NCBI GenBank assembly: GCA_018398815.1
Contig: CM031615.1
Coordinates: forward strand, 55,713,058 to 55,777,057
Direction: 5' to 3'
Length of the DNA: 64,000 nt
Source: Conus ventricosus
Taxonomy: Eukaryota > Mollusca > Gastropoda > Neogastropoda > Conidae
Positions 43,430-56,596 of the stretch are shown here, in pieces. The notes beneath the pieces were generated by a model, which saw only the letters and a list, made by a program, of their open reading frames with translations, had not been told where the DNA came from and made no database searches. Each line of letters starts with the position of its first letter. The stretch's first letter is position 1. The translations under genes and the position numbers were made by a program.

Positions 43430-43812
43430 ATGGCGGAGAAATCTTCTAAACGTTTGCATGAAACCGATGACGAGGGTTCGAAAACCACTGTGCCACAACG
43501 GAAGAAGGCGAAGAAGCAAGTGTTCCGAAGTAAATACACGCGGACTTGGCCTTGTCATGGACCTGGATTTGTATACTCATTTCTGCTCGGTGTGCAATTC
43601 AGACTTCTCCATCGGACATGGGGGAACAAATGACTGCAAGCGCCATATCTCGGGGAAAATGGCACAAAGAGACAGCTGCGAGTGCCTCCAGTCAGAAGAT
43701 CACATCGTTGTTTACGAAATCCAGCGAGAGCAGCCGTCAGACCCACACACGGAAGATCACCAACGCAGAAAGACTGTTGTGTGAGCTGATCTGCGAAAAC
43801 AACTTGTCCTGA
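43430..43812 (+). pseudogene. BED zinc-finger N-terminus of transposase, frameshifted
   Basis: Starts MAEKSSKRLHETDDEG with a basic stretch KKAKKQVFRSKYTRTWP. It continues in a second frame as DLDLYTHFCSVCNSDFSIGH and GGTNDCKRHISGK, where Cys-x2-Cys and His-x-pair form a BED-like finger. In a third frame it reads KITSLFTKSSESSRQ and NAERLLCELICENNLS, the usual entry into the hAT catalytic region. At least two frame changes are needed. The frame ends at the 82-bp foldback. It would bind transposon ends. Confidence 0.7.
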
Positions 43813-43889
43813 GCTGTGCTGACAAGATAGTGGCGAAAATGAAAAAGGTCCTTTTCATTTTCGCCACTATCTTGTCAGCACAGCTCAGG
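43808..43889. repeat. Near-perfect 82-bp foldback
   Basis: The arm beginning cctgagctgtgctgacaaga is followed, after about six bases (aggtcc), by its exact inverse complement ending gtcagcacagctcagg. Arms are about 38 bp with no mismatch. Confidence 0.97.
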
Positions 43890-43929
43890 GACACACACAC
43901 ACACATATTTTTTTTTGTTGTTTTTTTTT

Positions 43930-43954
43930 TTTTTGTGGGGGGGGGGGGGGGGGG
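43930..43954. repeat. Poly-T then poly-G run
   Basis: A T run followed by about 18 G inside the element. Confidence 0.85.
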
Positions 43955-44454
43955 TTTGTACATTAGGTTCTTCATCAGTGGTGTCATCTGTGGTGACTGC
44001 TGTGTAAGTTACAAACTGTCAAGTATATCACCTTTGAATTGACCTGAAACTCCTGTCCTGAGTCCGTCATCTGCCATCATCCAAGGTATTTTAATTCTGC
44101 TTTGTTGTTTTTGTTCCTTTTTTACTGTTTATATTTTTTGTTAAAATGTTAAAAATGTAGTTGGAGTTTTGTACACATTATTTGTTCAATGTTAAAATTG
44201 TAGTTGGAGTTTTGTGCACATTATTTGTTCAAAAACGCCGTGTATTACGCGTCCGTGGAATTACTGAAGGAAATGCAAAATTACTGAAAATCTCTGTGGT
44301 TATTACTGATGAGCACAACATGAGGTAGGCAGGTCTGGTGACCTGTGAAAAGAAAAAGTTTCCTGGCATCTGTAGTAAAACAGATTCTGCAGCAATGACA
44401 CTATTAGCTATCAATTTCTGAAAGTCATTATGTAAGTCCTGTCTTACATACTAC

Positions 44455-44900
44455 CAAGAGTGATCATACAACCTGCCCACATTTACCGAACAAGATTTGC
44501 ACAGTGATGATGATCATGAACAACCTGCCCAACAAGCATGAAGCAAATTTGTATATTGGTGATCATACAGCTTGCTCATTCTCTACCAAGCAATGACGAC
44601 ATAGGGGTGATTGTATTGATCTGCCCAACACGTACAAAGCACCATTGACATAGGGATGATGGCACAACCTGCCAGGTATCTACCAAGCATGATTTACACA
44701 GGGGTGATCACATGACCTCCCTAACATCTTACACAAGGATGATCACATGACCAGCCTGACATGTGTCGAGCAAACTTGTACATCGGTGACAATACAATCT
44801 GTCTCACATCTACCGAGCAACACTGACAACACCTTCATGCTATCTGCCCAACTCTTTATCAAATAACGCTTACACATACGCAATCGCATCACCTGCCAAT
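44455..44900. repeat. Degenerate tandem repeat with acctgcc(c)aac core
   Basis: About seven diverged units of 55-70 bp built on gatcatacaacctgcccaac, followed by taccaagca and a (t)gcacaggg(g)tgat segment. It looks like an old minisatellite. Confidence 0.75.
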
Positions 44901-44999
44901 GAATAAAACAACCCACTTTGTTGCATGTGTGTGTGTACCTGCAAGTTCTTGAAGATCCAGGCAGGTAAAGTCTGCTTGCACAAAACACGCTGCCAGTCG

Positions 45000-45959
45000 A
45001 AGACATACAGCTAGTACATTGTGTGAACAGATCTGTAAAAATGCCATCACCTTTCAATATTCATCGTCCCTACATGACCACAAGCTCAAGTCAAGATGTG
45101 ATGTGAGACACAAGACTCTGACCACAGTTCCAGTTGCACTTCCACAGCTAAAAAATAAAAAAAATAAAAAAAAGCACTATTAACGAAGAATGGTTTGAAA
45201 ATACTTGTATGAAAACTAAAATAAACATATAAAGTCACTAGAACAGTAAGGAGCAAACCTTCACAAAGCACATAATAAACAAATGGACATTTGGTAACTT
45301 AAATATTAACAAGCTGCCAAAATGTATAACTGAATACTGGAATTCATGAAGTAACATATCTATATACTACAAATAAGTTGTGGAAGGAAAACAAGTGCAG
45401 GCTAACAATTCCTCTGTCAACAAAGAGAAAAAAGGGTGACTGAGGGGGTGGGAGACGAAGAGAGAAAGCAGGAATGTAAAGAAATATTTAAAAAAAAGAA
45501 ACACAAAATGTGTAACATGTTAAGGCGACTAAAACTTTTGACTATGAAATACCTGCATAGTTAGTGAATCATGTCGGGAAAAGTTGTAATTTCTAAAAGA
45601 AAACAAGTACAACAAACTACAAAGGTATCACCGATTAACAGAATACAGGAAAATATGTGAATGACACCCAACACAGCATAAAACTGATCAAAGTATATTT
45701 TAACAGAATATCATTAAAAGTGTATATCTGAATTATGCACTTTAAAAAGACACTGAGCACCCTGCAGAGTTGTGGATAACAAAACTTTGGTATTGCTACA
45801 GATCTTTTTTAAAAAGATCTTTTAATGCACATACACAATCTTTTAAAACTTGCAAAACACAACTTACACAAAGAAAAACAGAAGAGTCAAATATCACATC
45901 ATGTCCCTTGTATTCTAACTTTCTGTCAGCAGTAGAAATCATATTTCATGCACAGACAC
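45000..45959. other. Intergenic
   Basis: AT-rich, no gene or element recognised. Confidence 0.4.
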
Positions 45960-46512
45960 TTAACCCTTTGCCTGCTGCACCCTTTTAAAGCTCCGAGACA
46001 ACAGTTTGCCAAGCCGTTTTTAGTCGCGAAGGGTTAATAATTCAAAAAATTCTGGCTCGAAAACTATTGAACAAAAGCATATGAAACCTATACTTTCTGA
46101 AAGGAAATTGAACACTCTTTCTTTTGATAACAATTGCAGTCACATTCAAGACCACTGCAAAAAGTTTATGTCCAATAAAAATAGGTTTATGTGTTTTTCA
46201 CTCAATTCTAAAATACTATCATATTAGTGTGAAAACAAAACAGTGAATTATTGTTAGAAAACAAAACAATCATAAGGAAAAAATGTATTTCCTTACCTTA
46301 TGTGAAGAATATAAATCCAAAGTTTTCTTCAAATTGACCAGATACCTGTCCACAGCTACATCCAGGTTGTTAGGAGGTTCAGAAAGAATTTATGTGTCAC
46401 TGTTGTTTTTCTTCTTTTATCCACCAGTATTATGACCACACAACACAAACACAAAGATGATAAAATCACACATATATTACATAATTATTTTTTACAGGAC
46501 AGGAGACAGTGA

Positions 46513-46815
46513 CTAATAGTTTTTTCTTTGTGGGGTACTCCTGAAGATGGTGTTGAAGGACACTGTCCACACACATAGTTTGTTTCCTTTTGGATGCCCC
46601 TCTTGTGCACACCTTGCCCCTCCTGCTTGTGAATGCTTCCCCCCAGTCTTTTCTAAGGTAGTGGGGAAGTGCCTCTCCATCAGGCATGCAATTTCTTCCG
46701 AACGGGGTAGAGCTGCTTGTGGTGCTGGATTGTCGCCATACAGGAGGTCGCTGATGACTTGCAGCTGGAACTTCAGGAAATCCAACTTGCTGTGTGTGTT
46801 TCTTGTCTGGCTGGG
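46513..46815 (-). pseudogene. piggyBac transposase C-terminal Cys-rich domain
   Basis: A minus frame reads SKLDFLKFQLQVISDLLYGD, then LMERHFPTTLEKTGG, then RCAQEGHPKGNKLCVW and ends PQRKNY. The neighbouring frame gives GKVCTRGASKRKQTMCV and HLQEYPTKK. Together they follow the pattern of the PGBD tail: LxxRHFP, then C-x2-C type zinc pairs, ending YHTKxxY. Cys positions are split between frames, so the domain is broken. Upstream is a GRGRG-rich stretch. The domain binds transposon ends in known piggyBac proteins. Confidence 0.7.
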
Positions 46816-46959
46816 TGTTGTTAGGTGGCACAAGGGGCTGGGCCAACACCCCACCTTTCCCTCTCCCCCTCTGTGCAGCAGCTCCCCGTCCTCTACCTCT
46901 GGTCCCCCGTCCTCTGCCAACACCTGTTGACATAAAATAAAAGTCATGTGCACACCACC

Positions 46960-47008
46960 ACACACACAAACACACACACACACAAGCACACACACACATA
47001 TACACACA

Positions 47009-47042
<34 letters not shown>

Positions 47043-47165
47043 AATAGCACATGCACCATTACTACTTCTCACTCAGTCTTGTTTCAAGTATCTACTCAAA
47101 AACCATTTGATTGCACACCACACACACACACGCACGCACGCACACACACACACACACAAACACAC
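46960..47165. repeat. CA/CT microsatellites in piggyBac remnant
   Basis: Two CA tracts (46960-47043, 47118-47165) with a CT run between them. Confidence 0.9.
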
Positions 47166-47424
47166 AGTGAAATCAGAAACACTCGGACAAAGTGCCACGC
47201 CCACACCACGCCCCCCATGTAAAGTCTTCTGATAATGCCATGTGATCAAAACCCATTTCATCAGCACACTCGCACAAGACAGTAACTAGGAGTCGTACCC
47301 GTTCCCTTCCAACGCCGGCCGCCTTTGTTCACGCGTGCTGGCGTGGCATGCGCAGGCTGACCCGTTGGTGTGTTGTGTGTGTGTGTCAGCTGTAGCAGAC
47401 GACGCCTCTGCTTCACTCACAGTA

Positions 47425-47760
47425 CTACCTCCTCTTCTCAGCTGTGATCACTTGACTGGCCTTCGCCCACTTCAAAATCTGGGTCAGTGACGTCGTCATA
47501 CTCTGCCTCCAGCTATCTGCTCTCTCTCTGTTCATGTTCTCACGAGCTATTCTGGCAATGTTGAAGTCAACAAACACCCCCACTCCTCTGAACAGCTGAT
47601 TCGTCACCTTCATCCTCATCCAGCGGGTCTTTTTAACACATGGAGTCATCATAGGCAACAAATTCTTTGTCCTCAATCGGTTGAAGAACTTCCTCAACAT
47701 CAGTGGTAACAAACTCGCTGTAGTCTTTTTGGTGCACGCTTTCTTTGACACCACTTGGTC
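47425..47760 (-). pseudogene. piggyBac transposase acidic N-terminus (broken)
   Basis: In one minus frame, interrupted by stops, it reads KDYSEFVTTDVEEVLQPIED, KEFVAYDD, DPLDEDEGDES, and AEYDDVTDPDFEVGEGQSSD. Acidic Asp/Glu-Ser stretches precede the catalytic domain in piggyBac transposases. The next domain is missing. Confidence 0.5.
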
Positions 47761-48054
47761 CTACTCATGGGTTTTTCTTCGTGCCATGTTGAACTCGTGT
47801 GAAAATCTGCAGGGGGTGGTTTTCGGTAACAGCCCAAACTGACCACTTGTCTGCCTCGTTGGATTCTTTCACTTATGAATATTCATTGCAGACATATCGG
47901 ACTTTCTTATTGGTGTGAATTGGGAAACCCCAAACTAAAGATAAAGATAGGAAAATTCCTATGATGACGATGACGGTTTTTTCCGTGAGTACGGCAGATT
48001 TTTGCACACGGAAGCGTCACGGAAAAATCCGTGGCAGGGCAGCCAAGGGGTTAA

Positions 48055-49029
48055 GAAAAAAAACAGTTTTCCAAACTTTCTATAATCAAGAACCCATTAC
48101 TTTGAATAATCCAATACCTATTTCATAGTAAGAAATTTAAAAACTGTGTTTCAAAATCTGTATTATCAAACACACATTTCATTTTAAGAAACTTAAAAAC
48201 GGTGTTTCATTCATACTTTGTACTGTCTTCAACTGGTCAAGGTGGACACACGTGATATCTTTTTTTATAGCTATGGCATGATTATACAAGGAGTAAAGAA
48301 ATAGTTGTGGACAGGGTTTGCCATGGATCATGGCACCACAAGGGAGGGAAGGGGGAAATACCTATCCTTGATCTCCTCCCCTCCCCTCCAACCCTCCCCC
48401 CTTCCCTCCCCCACCCCTGCCAACATACAATCTTGATTTTCCATATCCTGTTCCTTGTAGAAAAATTCTCAAGTGCTTCTACATCCTTTCATACTTGACC
48501 TTTCCTTGATTGATTGGAGCACCAATTGTTCCCATACACCTGACCACAGAGTGGCTATGAAGGTAGTCATTCACATTTTCTTTTCAAGAATCAGCGGCAG
48601 TGCCTACTATTTAAAAAAAGAAAGCAAAAATCCACCAAAACGCAAAGAGTTATCTTATCAAAACTTCATGTAAAATGAGTAGAAATTTAATATCAACGGA
48701 ACATCTTGGAAAGATTTCCATTCTAACACCCTTCCTCAACGCAACTTCACTCTTTCCCTCTAAGATTATCATCATGGTCAGTTAATATCAAGTATCCACA
48801 AATGGTAATGTACTTTATGTGACAGGTATAAGCTCTTTAACAAACCGACAGGTGGTCCCAAAGGAAATCTTGCCAAAACAATAAAATAAAATAAAAAATC
48901 CTCGTTTTATGTTCTCTCTGTTAAAAATACATGTACAATCATAAGAGCTGTCATCAATAGTGACGACCCATCTTTCTTCACAAGCACAAGCACATAGAAC
49001 TGTAAGCCATGCCACTGGCGGTGACGAAA
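48055..49029 (-). other. Downstream region / 3' UTR of carrier gene
   Basis: Lies 3' of the SLC25A20-like stop codon on the minus strand, so part is likely its 3' UTR. I could not identify a firm polyadenylation signal. It has a C-rich tract at 48375-48415. Confidence 0.4.
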
Positions 49030-49092
49030 TCATACACCGGGAGCAAGTCTGTCCAGAAACTTGACAGTTATCTCATACCCCATGAAGGTAGC
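49030..49092 (-). CDS. SLC25A20: SLC25A20 last exon
   Basis: Acceptor cttttcag. Encodes [20 protein letters not shown] and the stop TGA at 49030-49032: the sixth transmembrane helix end and the C-terminus. Confidence 0.92.
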   Translation of the reverse strand, partial: ATFMGYEITVKFLDRLAPGV

Positions 49093-49406
49093 CTGAAAAG
49101 TACAAAATGAAGAGTCAAAAGGAGCGTACTTCCACACACATACACAACAAACACAAGCACGCGTACAGGTAGTGAACCCACACAAATGCATGCATACCAG
49201 TTCAAGTACTCTTTTTTTTATAAAGGTATCAAATGGAGCAAAACAAATGCAGACTGGACACAGGATACCTGTAGCATGCCTACTACTCCCCCCTGCCCAT
49301 TTTCAGTCCATCTTAGTCATGTTACTCTCTCACACCTTTAAATATGGTCGATCACCAATGCACAACTTCTACCCTGACGGTCAGTTTGCAATAATGTGTG
49401 AGCGGG

Positions 49407-49437
<31 letters not shown>

Positions 49438-52400
49438 TCTGTGTCTGTGTCTGTGTGTGTGTGTGTCTGTGTCTGTGTGTGTGTGGAGAGAGAGAGAGAG
49501 AGAAATTAAAACCAGAAAAGATATTGAAACACAATGCTTTTCACAGTATTAAAACACCAGCCTAAATACAGTGACTACACTTAGAATATACATTATCACA
49601 ATTTGGCTGAAACAAGCACAGATAACCATGTGTGACACATACAACACCTCATGTATTACAGAAACTGACAATCATTATATGACTCAAATTCTCCATACTC
49701 ACAGCACTGGCTGGAAAAGCTCTCAGCATGATTGGAGTCACTCCTCGGTACAAAGCTAACACCCCATCTTCTCGTAACAGCTCACGGGCCACGTCTCGTA
49801 TTCCATTTGGGTACTTTTCGAGTGGGGCTGAAACAATGTGTGGGAATGAACATTCAACCATAAAGCTCTGTTTACGCATTTTGTACGTCTATCAACTTTC
49901 CTTCGGTTTGACCTTGAGGTCATCTTACAGTGATCCCAAGTACAGATATTAAAACGCAGAAAAGTTTTTTAACATAAGCAAAAGAAGAAAAAAAAAGATA
50001 AACGAAAAAATCAAACTGACAATAGCACTTTCATCGACTGAGTGAAGAAGCTTTCACTGATAGAGTGAAGAAGCTTTCATTGATAGAGTGAAGAAGCTTT
50101 CATTGATAGAGTGAAGAAGCTTTCATTGACAGAGTGAAGAAGCTTTCATTGATAGAGTGAAAAAGCTTTCACTGATTGAGTGAAGAAGCTTTCATTGATA
50201 GAGTGAAGAAGCTAGATAGGTAGAATGCAGGGAATATCTGTTTTGTTCTCGGTGAAGTGCCCAGTAACAAAAACCCACAATCATTCAACAGCGCCGGAGA
50301 AGTGACGAAAAACTGGGGAGTGAAAATATTGGGATTATAAGGATATGAACCAACCAAAATCATAGGATAATGGGTGGAAAATGATCGTCAGTGAACAAAT
50401 GCAGTCACTGGTCAATGTAACACAAAACACCAAAGACAAGACCGTACAATTATGCTTTTATGACTCATCCATAACATTGCCATTTAAAAAAGAAAAAAGA
50501 ACTTCAACTGGAAAACATTTTACAAGCAGATTTTTATCTAAAAAAATAACATTAGTGGACTCCATCCACTCAAAAAACAAAAACAAAAAACAAAAAAAAC
50601 ATCCATCCACTCAAAAAAAAATTTTTTTAAATTACATGACATCTGGACAACTAACCTGCCTGGAGGCGGGATTTCAGAACGTCTGGCGGAATGGCGACGA
50701 TCCAATTACAAACCCCAGCCATCCCTCCCGCACACAGCGTACGCCCTACACTTAATTCTCCATGCCTGTGAAAAAAAAAAAAAAAAAAAAAAATGCAGTC
50801 AAAAATAAGTCAGCATGATACAATTCAGTGAGAACATGCACCAACAGATTTTTTTAATTTTCTAAATCATGAACTGCACATGCAAAAAGAAGTGCATCAG
50901 AATACATAAAGTCAGCAGAGTGGAAAAACAGGTTTTGTAAACTGTGAGCATGTATAACCAGGCAGACCCTGTCAACATGCCATACTGCAATGACATAACA
51001 GTAAATGAGTGTCAAGAGAGGTTCAGTGGGGGGGTGGGGGGGTTGAGTACCTAAGTGTACTGGCAGATACATACATCAGTCTTAAATCATTATTGTCTTA
51101 CTGCATATGTCTGATCACTGCCAGAGTTTCATTCTCACATGATATCATGTCTTCAGGTTCTTCGTTCCAATGGGTGGCATTCCAGTCTACATGTCATAGC
51201 GTGCGTGCATACTGCCAGTCGAAAGATCAGGTAATCAAACGAATTCACAGCATGTCTTGCACGTGACTGGGTATGTCTTCAGGGTAACACTGTCTAGGGC
51301 ACGGATCCACAGTGCAAATTTCTCCTGCATCTGCTGGCCAACTTAACATCTCTTCTCTCCTGACCTCAGCAAGTCCTCCGTCGACTACACCACAGAGGAT
51401 GTGAGGGTCTGGCCTGGCAGCATGGGTAAGGTGACCTTCAAGACCACGGGCAGGGGCACCTCAGAACTCGCAACGAATGACGAATGTTTTGGCAGGATAA
51501 ACAGCCTTGACCTTGAGCCAGCATCTGCCACAGTGTTGCTGACTGTATAAGCATGTGTTAATTTGCAAATTTGTTTGTTTATTAATAGCTTGGTGCAGTG
51601 ACATGACAGTGCATGCTTTGTTGTCCGCAGAACAACATGACAATGTACACTTGTTGGAACAACAGAACAGTCTGTGTCTTAACTGTTACGTCATCGAGAC
51701 AACTAAACAAGAGTGCTTACTTTGTTATTTGATGAAATCACATGGTACTCTGTACCTTATACTTTGTTGGTAAAGCGATATGACGGTTTGTGTATACTCT
51801 GTACCTTGTACTCTGTTGGTAAAACGATATGACAGTCTGTGTATTATATGGCAAAATGGCATGGAGGTCAGTACCTGGCAAAATGACACAACAGTACTCT
51901 TGTTACCTAGTGAAGTGGCATGACAGTCTACACGATCTGTATCACTTTGTAATGCTTTGATCATCATCGACTGCAGCAGGTGAACAACAATAACAACATC
52001 CTGAGGTGACAGAACGTCAAATCACAGTCTGAATACCTACTTGTGTCCAGTGGGTGTCATGAAGTCCAGCAGCATCTCGTACGAGAAAAAGAATGTGCCA
52101 AAGGCCGGCACGTCACGCAGCAGAGTGGCCGCCGTGCCGCGGTACACTGAGCGGATCCCACCTTCCCTGTACAGCTGTCTGGCGCAGTCCACCATGCCAG
52201 CGTACTTACGGTCCTTGCCTTCAGAGGCTAGCTGGATCTGACCAATCAAAATGCATCTTTCATCATCAAGTGATTTATAAAGGGGTGCTAATGTTTCATG
52301 CCTTCAAGCCTGAGAACTGAAAGCTATCCTGTTCTGAATTAAATTGCCCCTTGTTTTGTCTTGTGGTAATCTTAATCGAAAAAAGCTGTAAACTGTCCTC

Positions 52401-53882
52401 CCCCTCTCTCTTCCCCTCTCAAAGACAAAGCTCAAATGTCAGTGTGGTCAATACAGTTCCCTCACACACAGTAGAACTATATGCTGTTCAAACTTAGCCC
52501 CAGCACCATCAGTCCACAGGAAGAAATCAACCTTGAATCAATATCAACTGCCATGAGGCAACCCATCGAAGAAGATACTGCACTGCTGCAAAGTCACTCC
52601 AACAGTATTAAGTGATGCCTGTTTTACATATGCACCAATTAAAGCTCCCAACTGATGACAACAATCGCTTCGTTTTACAGACAGCAGGAGTGTTAATGTT
52701 CATCCCCACCCCCACCCCTCCTTGCCATTTCCTCAGAAAAATGCATCACTTCAGAGTTAATGAATATGTTCACCATCCGTTTGTTTTCTTTCAGTGATGC
52801 AAAACTGCTTCAACCTTCAAGTTTGTTCCATATTTTGAAGTGTTGGAAGCACCTTTTTTTTTCGGTGTGGGGGGGGGGAGAGGGGGGGTGTGAAGGATGA
52901 ACAGGCTTTTAGCATGTTCATTCCACTTTCCCTGAAAAATAAAAAAAAATGAAATGTGAAAGATTTGTAACTCACATTCTAGCCTCACAAATATCTCATC
53001 CTCCATCAGCTTCTTTTTAACTGCTAAATTTGCAAAGCAACACTTTTTTTTTTTTTTTTGGCTGTCTCATCTTCAGTGCTACTTTGGTGGCGTTACCCCA
53101 ACATCGCTAATTCTGGCTCCCCTGGTCCAGCACCAGCAGTCCACATGGAGCAGTCAATGTCACATCATCATGAGGCAACCCGCCGGTGGAGACACTGCCG
53201 AGTCACTTCAGTGGTGTTGATTAGCACCTGCTGTGATCCGACATACACAGGACACCACCCACTAAGCCCCTACTGATGACAGTAATTACTAGGTCCTAAA
53301 GCCAATGTGTGTGTGCATTTCCCTGCAGAGGGTGCCACCACATCTTTCCCATGAACTTGCTGATGCCGGTGACACCAATGTGAATCCAACATGAAAGCAC
53401 ACAGATGCAGAGGGGAAATCAAAACTGGGGTCACCAGGAGAGCAAGGCATGAAGGGCCACAGAATCCGAGAGTATTTTGATGCTGATCACTGGAGAAGAG
53501 GATGATAAAGATGGCGCTATGCAGTTCCATTTTAGTCCAAGAACGCATGTCAAGGCTGCACTCTTCGCTTGCTTTCACAATACATCCCCGCGTCAACCAG
53601 GCCCAAGAGATACAGACACCTGCTGTGTGGTTCCCAGCTGAGCCCATGGCAAATTGAACACGGTACGAGCCAGAAAAATCTCCACAAATAAATGGCTCTA
53701 ACAGAATTTTTTTTCTCTCTACCCATTCAAAAACAAATTATCATCACTGATATCGTATTACTGCTTAAACACACCATGGGGTAAGAGGAGGGTGTTTGCA
53801 TTAAATGGAATATGAAATGATGAACCTACAACAACTAACCAACACAGGCTGAAATACTTTTGTCCAGAGAGATGGGATGGAG

Positions 53883-53964
<82 letters not shown>

Positions 53965-56221
53965 TTGGGGAGGAGGGGGGGGGCAATCCATGGATAAAGA
54001 CGGGTAGAAATTACCATATGTTCATAATCCAATTGCAGAAACATTCACTACATAGAGACAGGTAATCACCTGAAGACTGAACTCTAGGTTTTTCACAGAC
54101 ACAGCAATGAAAGAGGAAGACTGCACGGAAGTAAGATTTTAGAATAAAGCCTGACAACAACAATGGCTTTCATGAGAACTAAATTAAGAGAGAAAAAAAA
54201 TTTCAGTGGATTTGAAGAAATAGATTAGACTGAAATATCTGCCAAAAGGAGAATTCCATGCTGGATTAAGAAATATAGATCTAAGTCTGATGTCTCACCT
54301 GGAGGAGGCACTTAATTCTCTCCCCTGGGGTCATCACCGTGGTTGTGAAGACACCGGCCAACATACCGGATCTGAACACACCTCCATACCTGTGAACAGT
54401 CACAAGACCTGAAATAAGCGTTTCAAGAGATGGATCTCGCTCTCTCTCTCCTGTGTATGAGAAACTAGAGAGTTCACAACAACTGTTAGTGTTATCTAAG
54501 AATATCCACACTGACATACTAATCAAAAGGTGCCACAAAAGCTGAAAAAAAAAGGAACAGGTACACAGATGGACTTTTATCAATATATACACAAGAGACA
54601 GATTTCATGCTTCAGCGTCTTAACATAACACAGTAACAACAACAAAAATATAGCATAGAAACAACAACAAAAAACAAAATATCAACCTCACACTCAACAC
54701 TTTTTCCAAGTACAGTATACAAATGTCGCAAAGTTCTATGGTTCACATATTTATGCTTTTGACATAGACACTGATACAATTCTCAAACTTAAAAAAAAAA
54801 AAAAAAAAGCTTACATAACTTAATAAATATTTCAATTCTTAAACTGATAACAGCTTTAGCACAACTTAATAAATGATTTACTCAGGGTTTTCTACTGGGC
54901 CTGGTAACAATCATAAACATGGGAAGTTCTCGATAAATATTTTACTTTAGTATTTTACTGGGCTTGGTGAAAACTATACAAACATGGCAACTTCTTACAT
55001 CCACCATTCTCAGTACACTCACGTCAACTGCTCATCAGGATGGGTTTGTTGGAGACGCCGCCCCAGGCCGTAACCAAAGAAACAGATGGCGAACATGGGA
55101 GTGATAGCAGTCAGAGGGGCCGACATTCCCTTGTACAAACCCCTCACCCCCTGCAGAACAAAGTAACATGGCAGAACACCTTCAGTTTAATGTCGGCTCT
55201 ACCAGCCATCTTTCAAGGCTGCAGTATAGGAGTCAAAGTACTGTAAGGTTACCAAAAAAAAGGAGAGACAAAAAAAAGAGAGAAAAAGAAAGAAAACCAA
55301 ATGAAAAAAAAAAAACCACCTCTGTCTGCAAAGACACTGCAGTGTAGGAATCAAATTATTTTTAAGGCTGATTTAAAAAAAAAAAAAATAAATAAATAAA
55401 TAAAAACAAACAAATGACAAAAAGTCGTGTCTGATGTTATCACAAAACTAAAAGCAGAGAAGGGCACAAAAGGCCACTGAGTTTAAGGCACCTCTTCCTT
55501 ATTTGTTGAATGATGGCGATTCATCAGGTTGGGGTGATGACTTTTCAGGATTGTTGCACAGCACTCAATCTAAGATGAAAAACAACACTAACAACAAAAC
55601 AAAACAACAAACAAAATCCTCTTGGCGTGAGATCACCATCCAATCAAGGCACGAAGAGCCAGCAATGTTTCAGAAATTTTCATTCCTTACTTTCGTAATG
55701 ACCCATGCAAGCAGGATGATGATGAGGTGATAATGATAATGATGACGATGATAATGATGATGAGATGATGATGATGATGAGATGATAATGATAATGATAA
55801 TGGATTATGAAGATGATGATGATAAGGAGGAGGAGGAGGAGGAGGAGGAGGAGGAGGAGGAGGAGGAGGAGGAGGATGACGACGACGACAATGATGATGC
55901 TGAAGCTATGGAATTCCATGTTTTCCTCTGAGACTACAGAACAAAGTTAAGTTACACTTCCTTTTATGATATTGCAAACAAAGCTGGAAGTTAACGAGGG
56001 TGAATGTTGAAAGGATAACGTGTGACTAACTTTCTTTTAGTCTCCACGACCTTCAACACGTTGCTACAAAGTTCAGTTACCAGCTGATGTGAACAGAAAC
56101 ATAAAACAAGAACAAAAATCACATGTACAGAACAAAGGTCAAATCTTGTTGGGATTACTTTTACTGCCCAATACAAAATGTTGTTCAATTGCGCGCACAC
56201 GCACGCACGCACACACACACG

Positions 56222-56317
<96 letters not shown>

Positions 56318-56468
56318 ACACACACACACATACACACAAGGCCATCAAATGAGGGTTGCTGTTAATTGTTCCAAGACACGTAAAGGTCATTAATCTTAAC
56401 CAGAAGCAAAATGCAATTATAGTAATTATCAGGCTGATTGCTTTTTGAGTAGTTTAATATCATACAGC

Positions 56469-56516
<48 letters not shown>

Positions 56517-56521
56517 TGTGA

Positions 56522-56596
<75 letters not shown>

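Larger units (their letters stand above)
43094..44337 (+). mobile_element. BED-finger hAT-like element, 6-bp TSD
   Basis: Starts cagacctgcctac and ends gtaggcaggtctg, a perfect 13-bp inverted repeat. It is flanked by gtgacc on both sides (43088-43093 and 44338-44343). Subterminal sequence is rich in ccgtaat/attacgg units on both sides. It encodes a BED-type finger and the start of a transposase, then is cut short by a foldback. No core transposase remains. Confidence 0.88.
45960..48054 (-). mobile_element. piggyBac-like element, internally deleted
   Basis: Bounded by TTAA at 45960-45963 and 48051-48054. The ends ccctttgcctgctgcacc (left) and ggcagggcagccaagggg (right) are imperfect inverted repeats of the CCCTTTGCCTGCC type common in piggyBac. 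The minus strand holds an acidic N-terminus (47425-47760) and the C-terminal Cys-rich region (46513-46815). The DDD catalytic middle is absent and CA microsatellites lie in between. It is not autonomous. Confidence 0.8.

Noticed and set aside
50027..50213. CRISPR-like array
   Set aside because: The repeats abut with no unique spacers and the locus is an intron of an animal gene.
53758..54065. Open frames of His-Thr or Cys-Val repeats around CA/TG arrays
   Set aside because: They are translations of dinucleotide repeats in intronic sequence with no flanking coding signal. The same applies at 25.1-25.5, 47.0, 56.2-56.6 and 57.1 kb.
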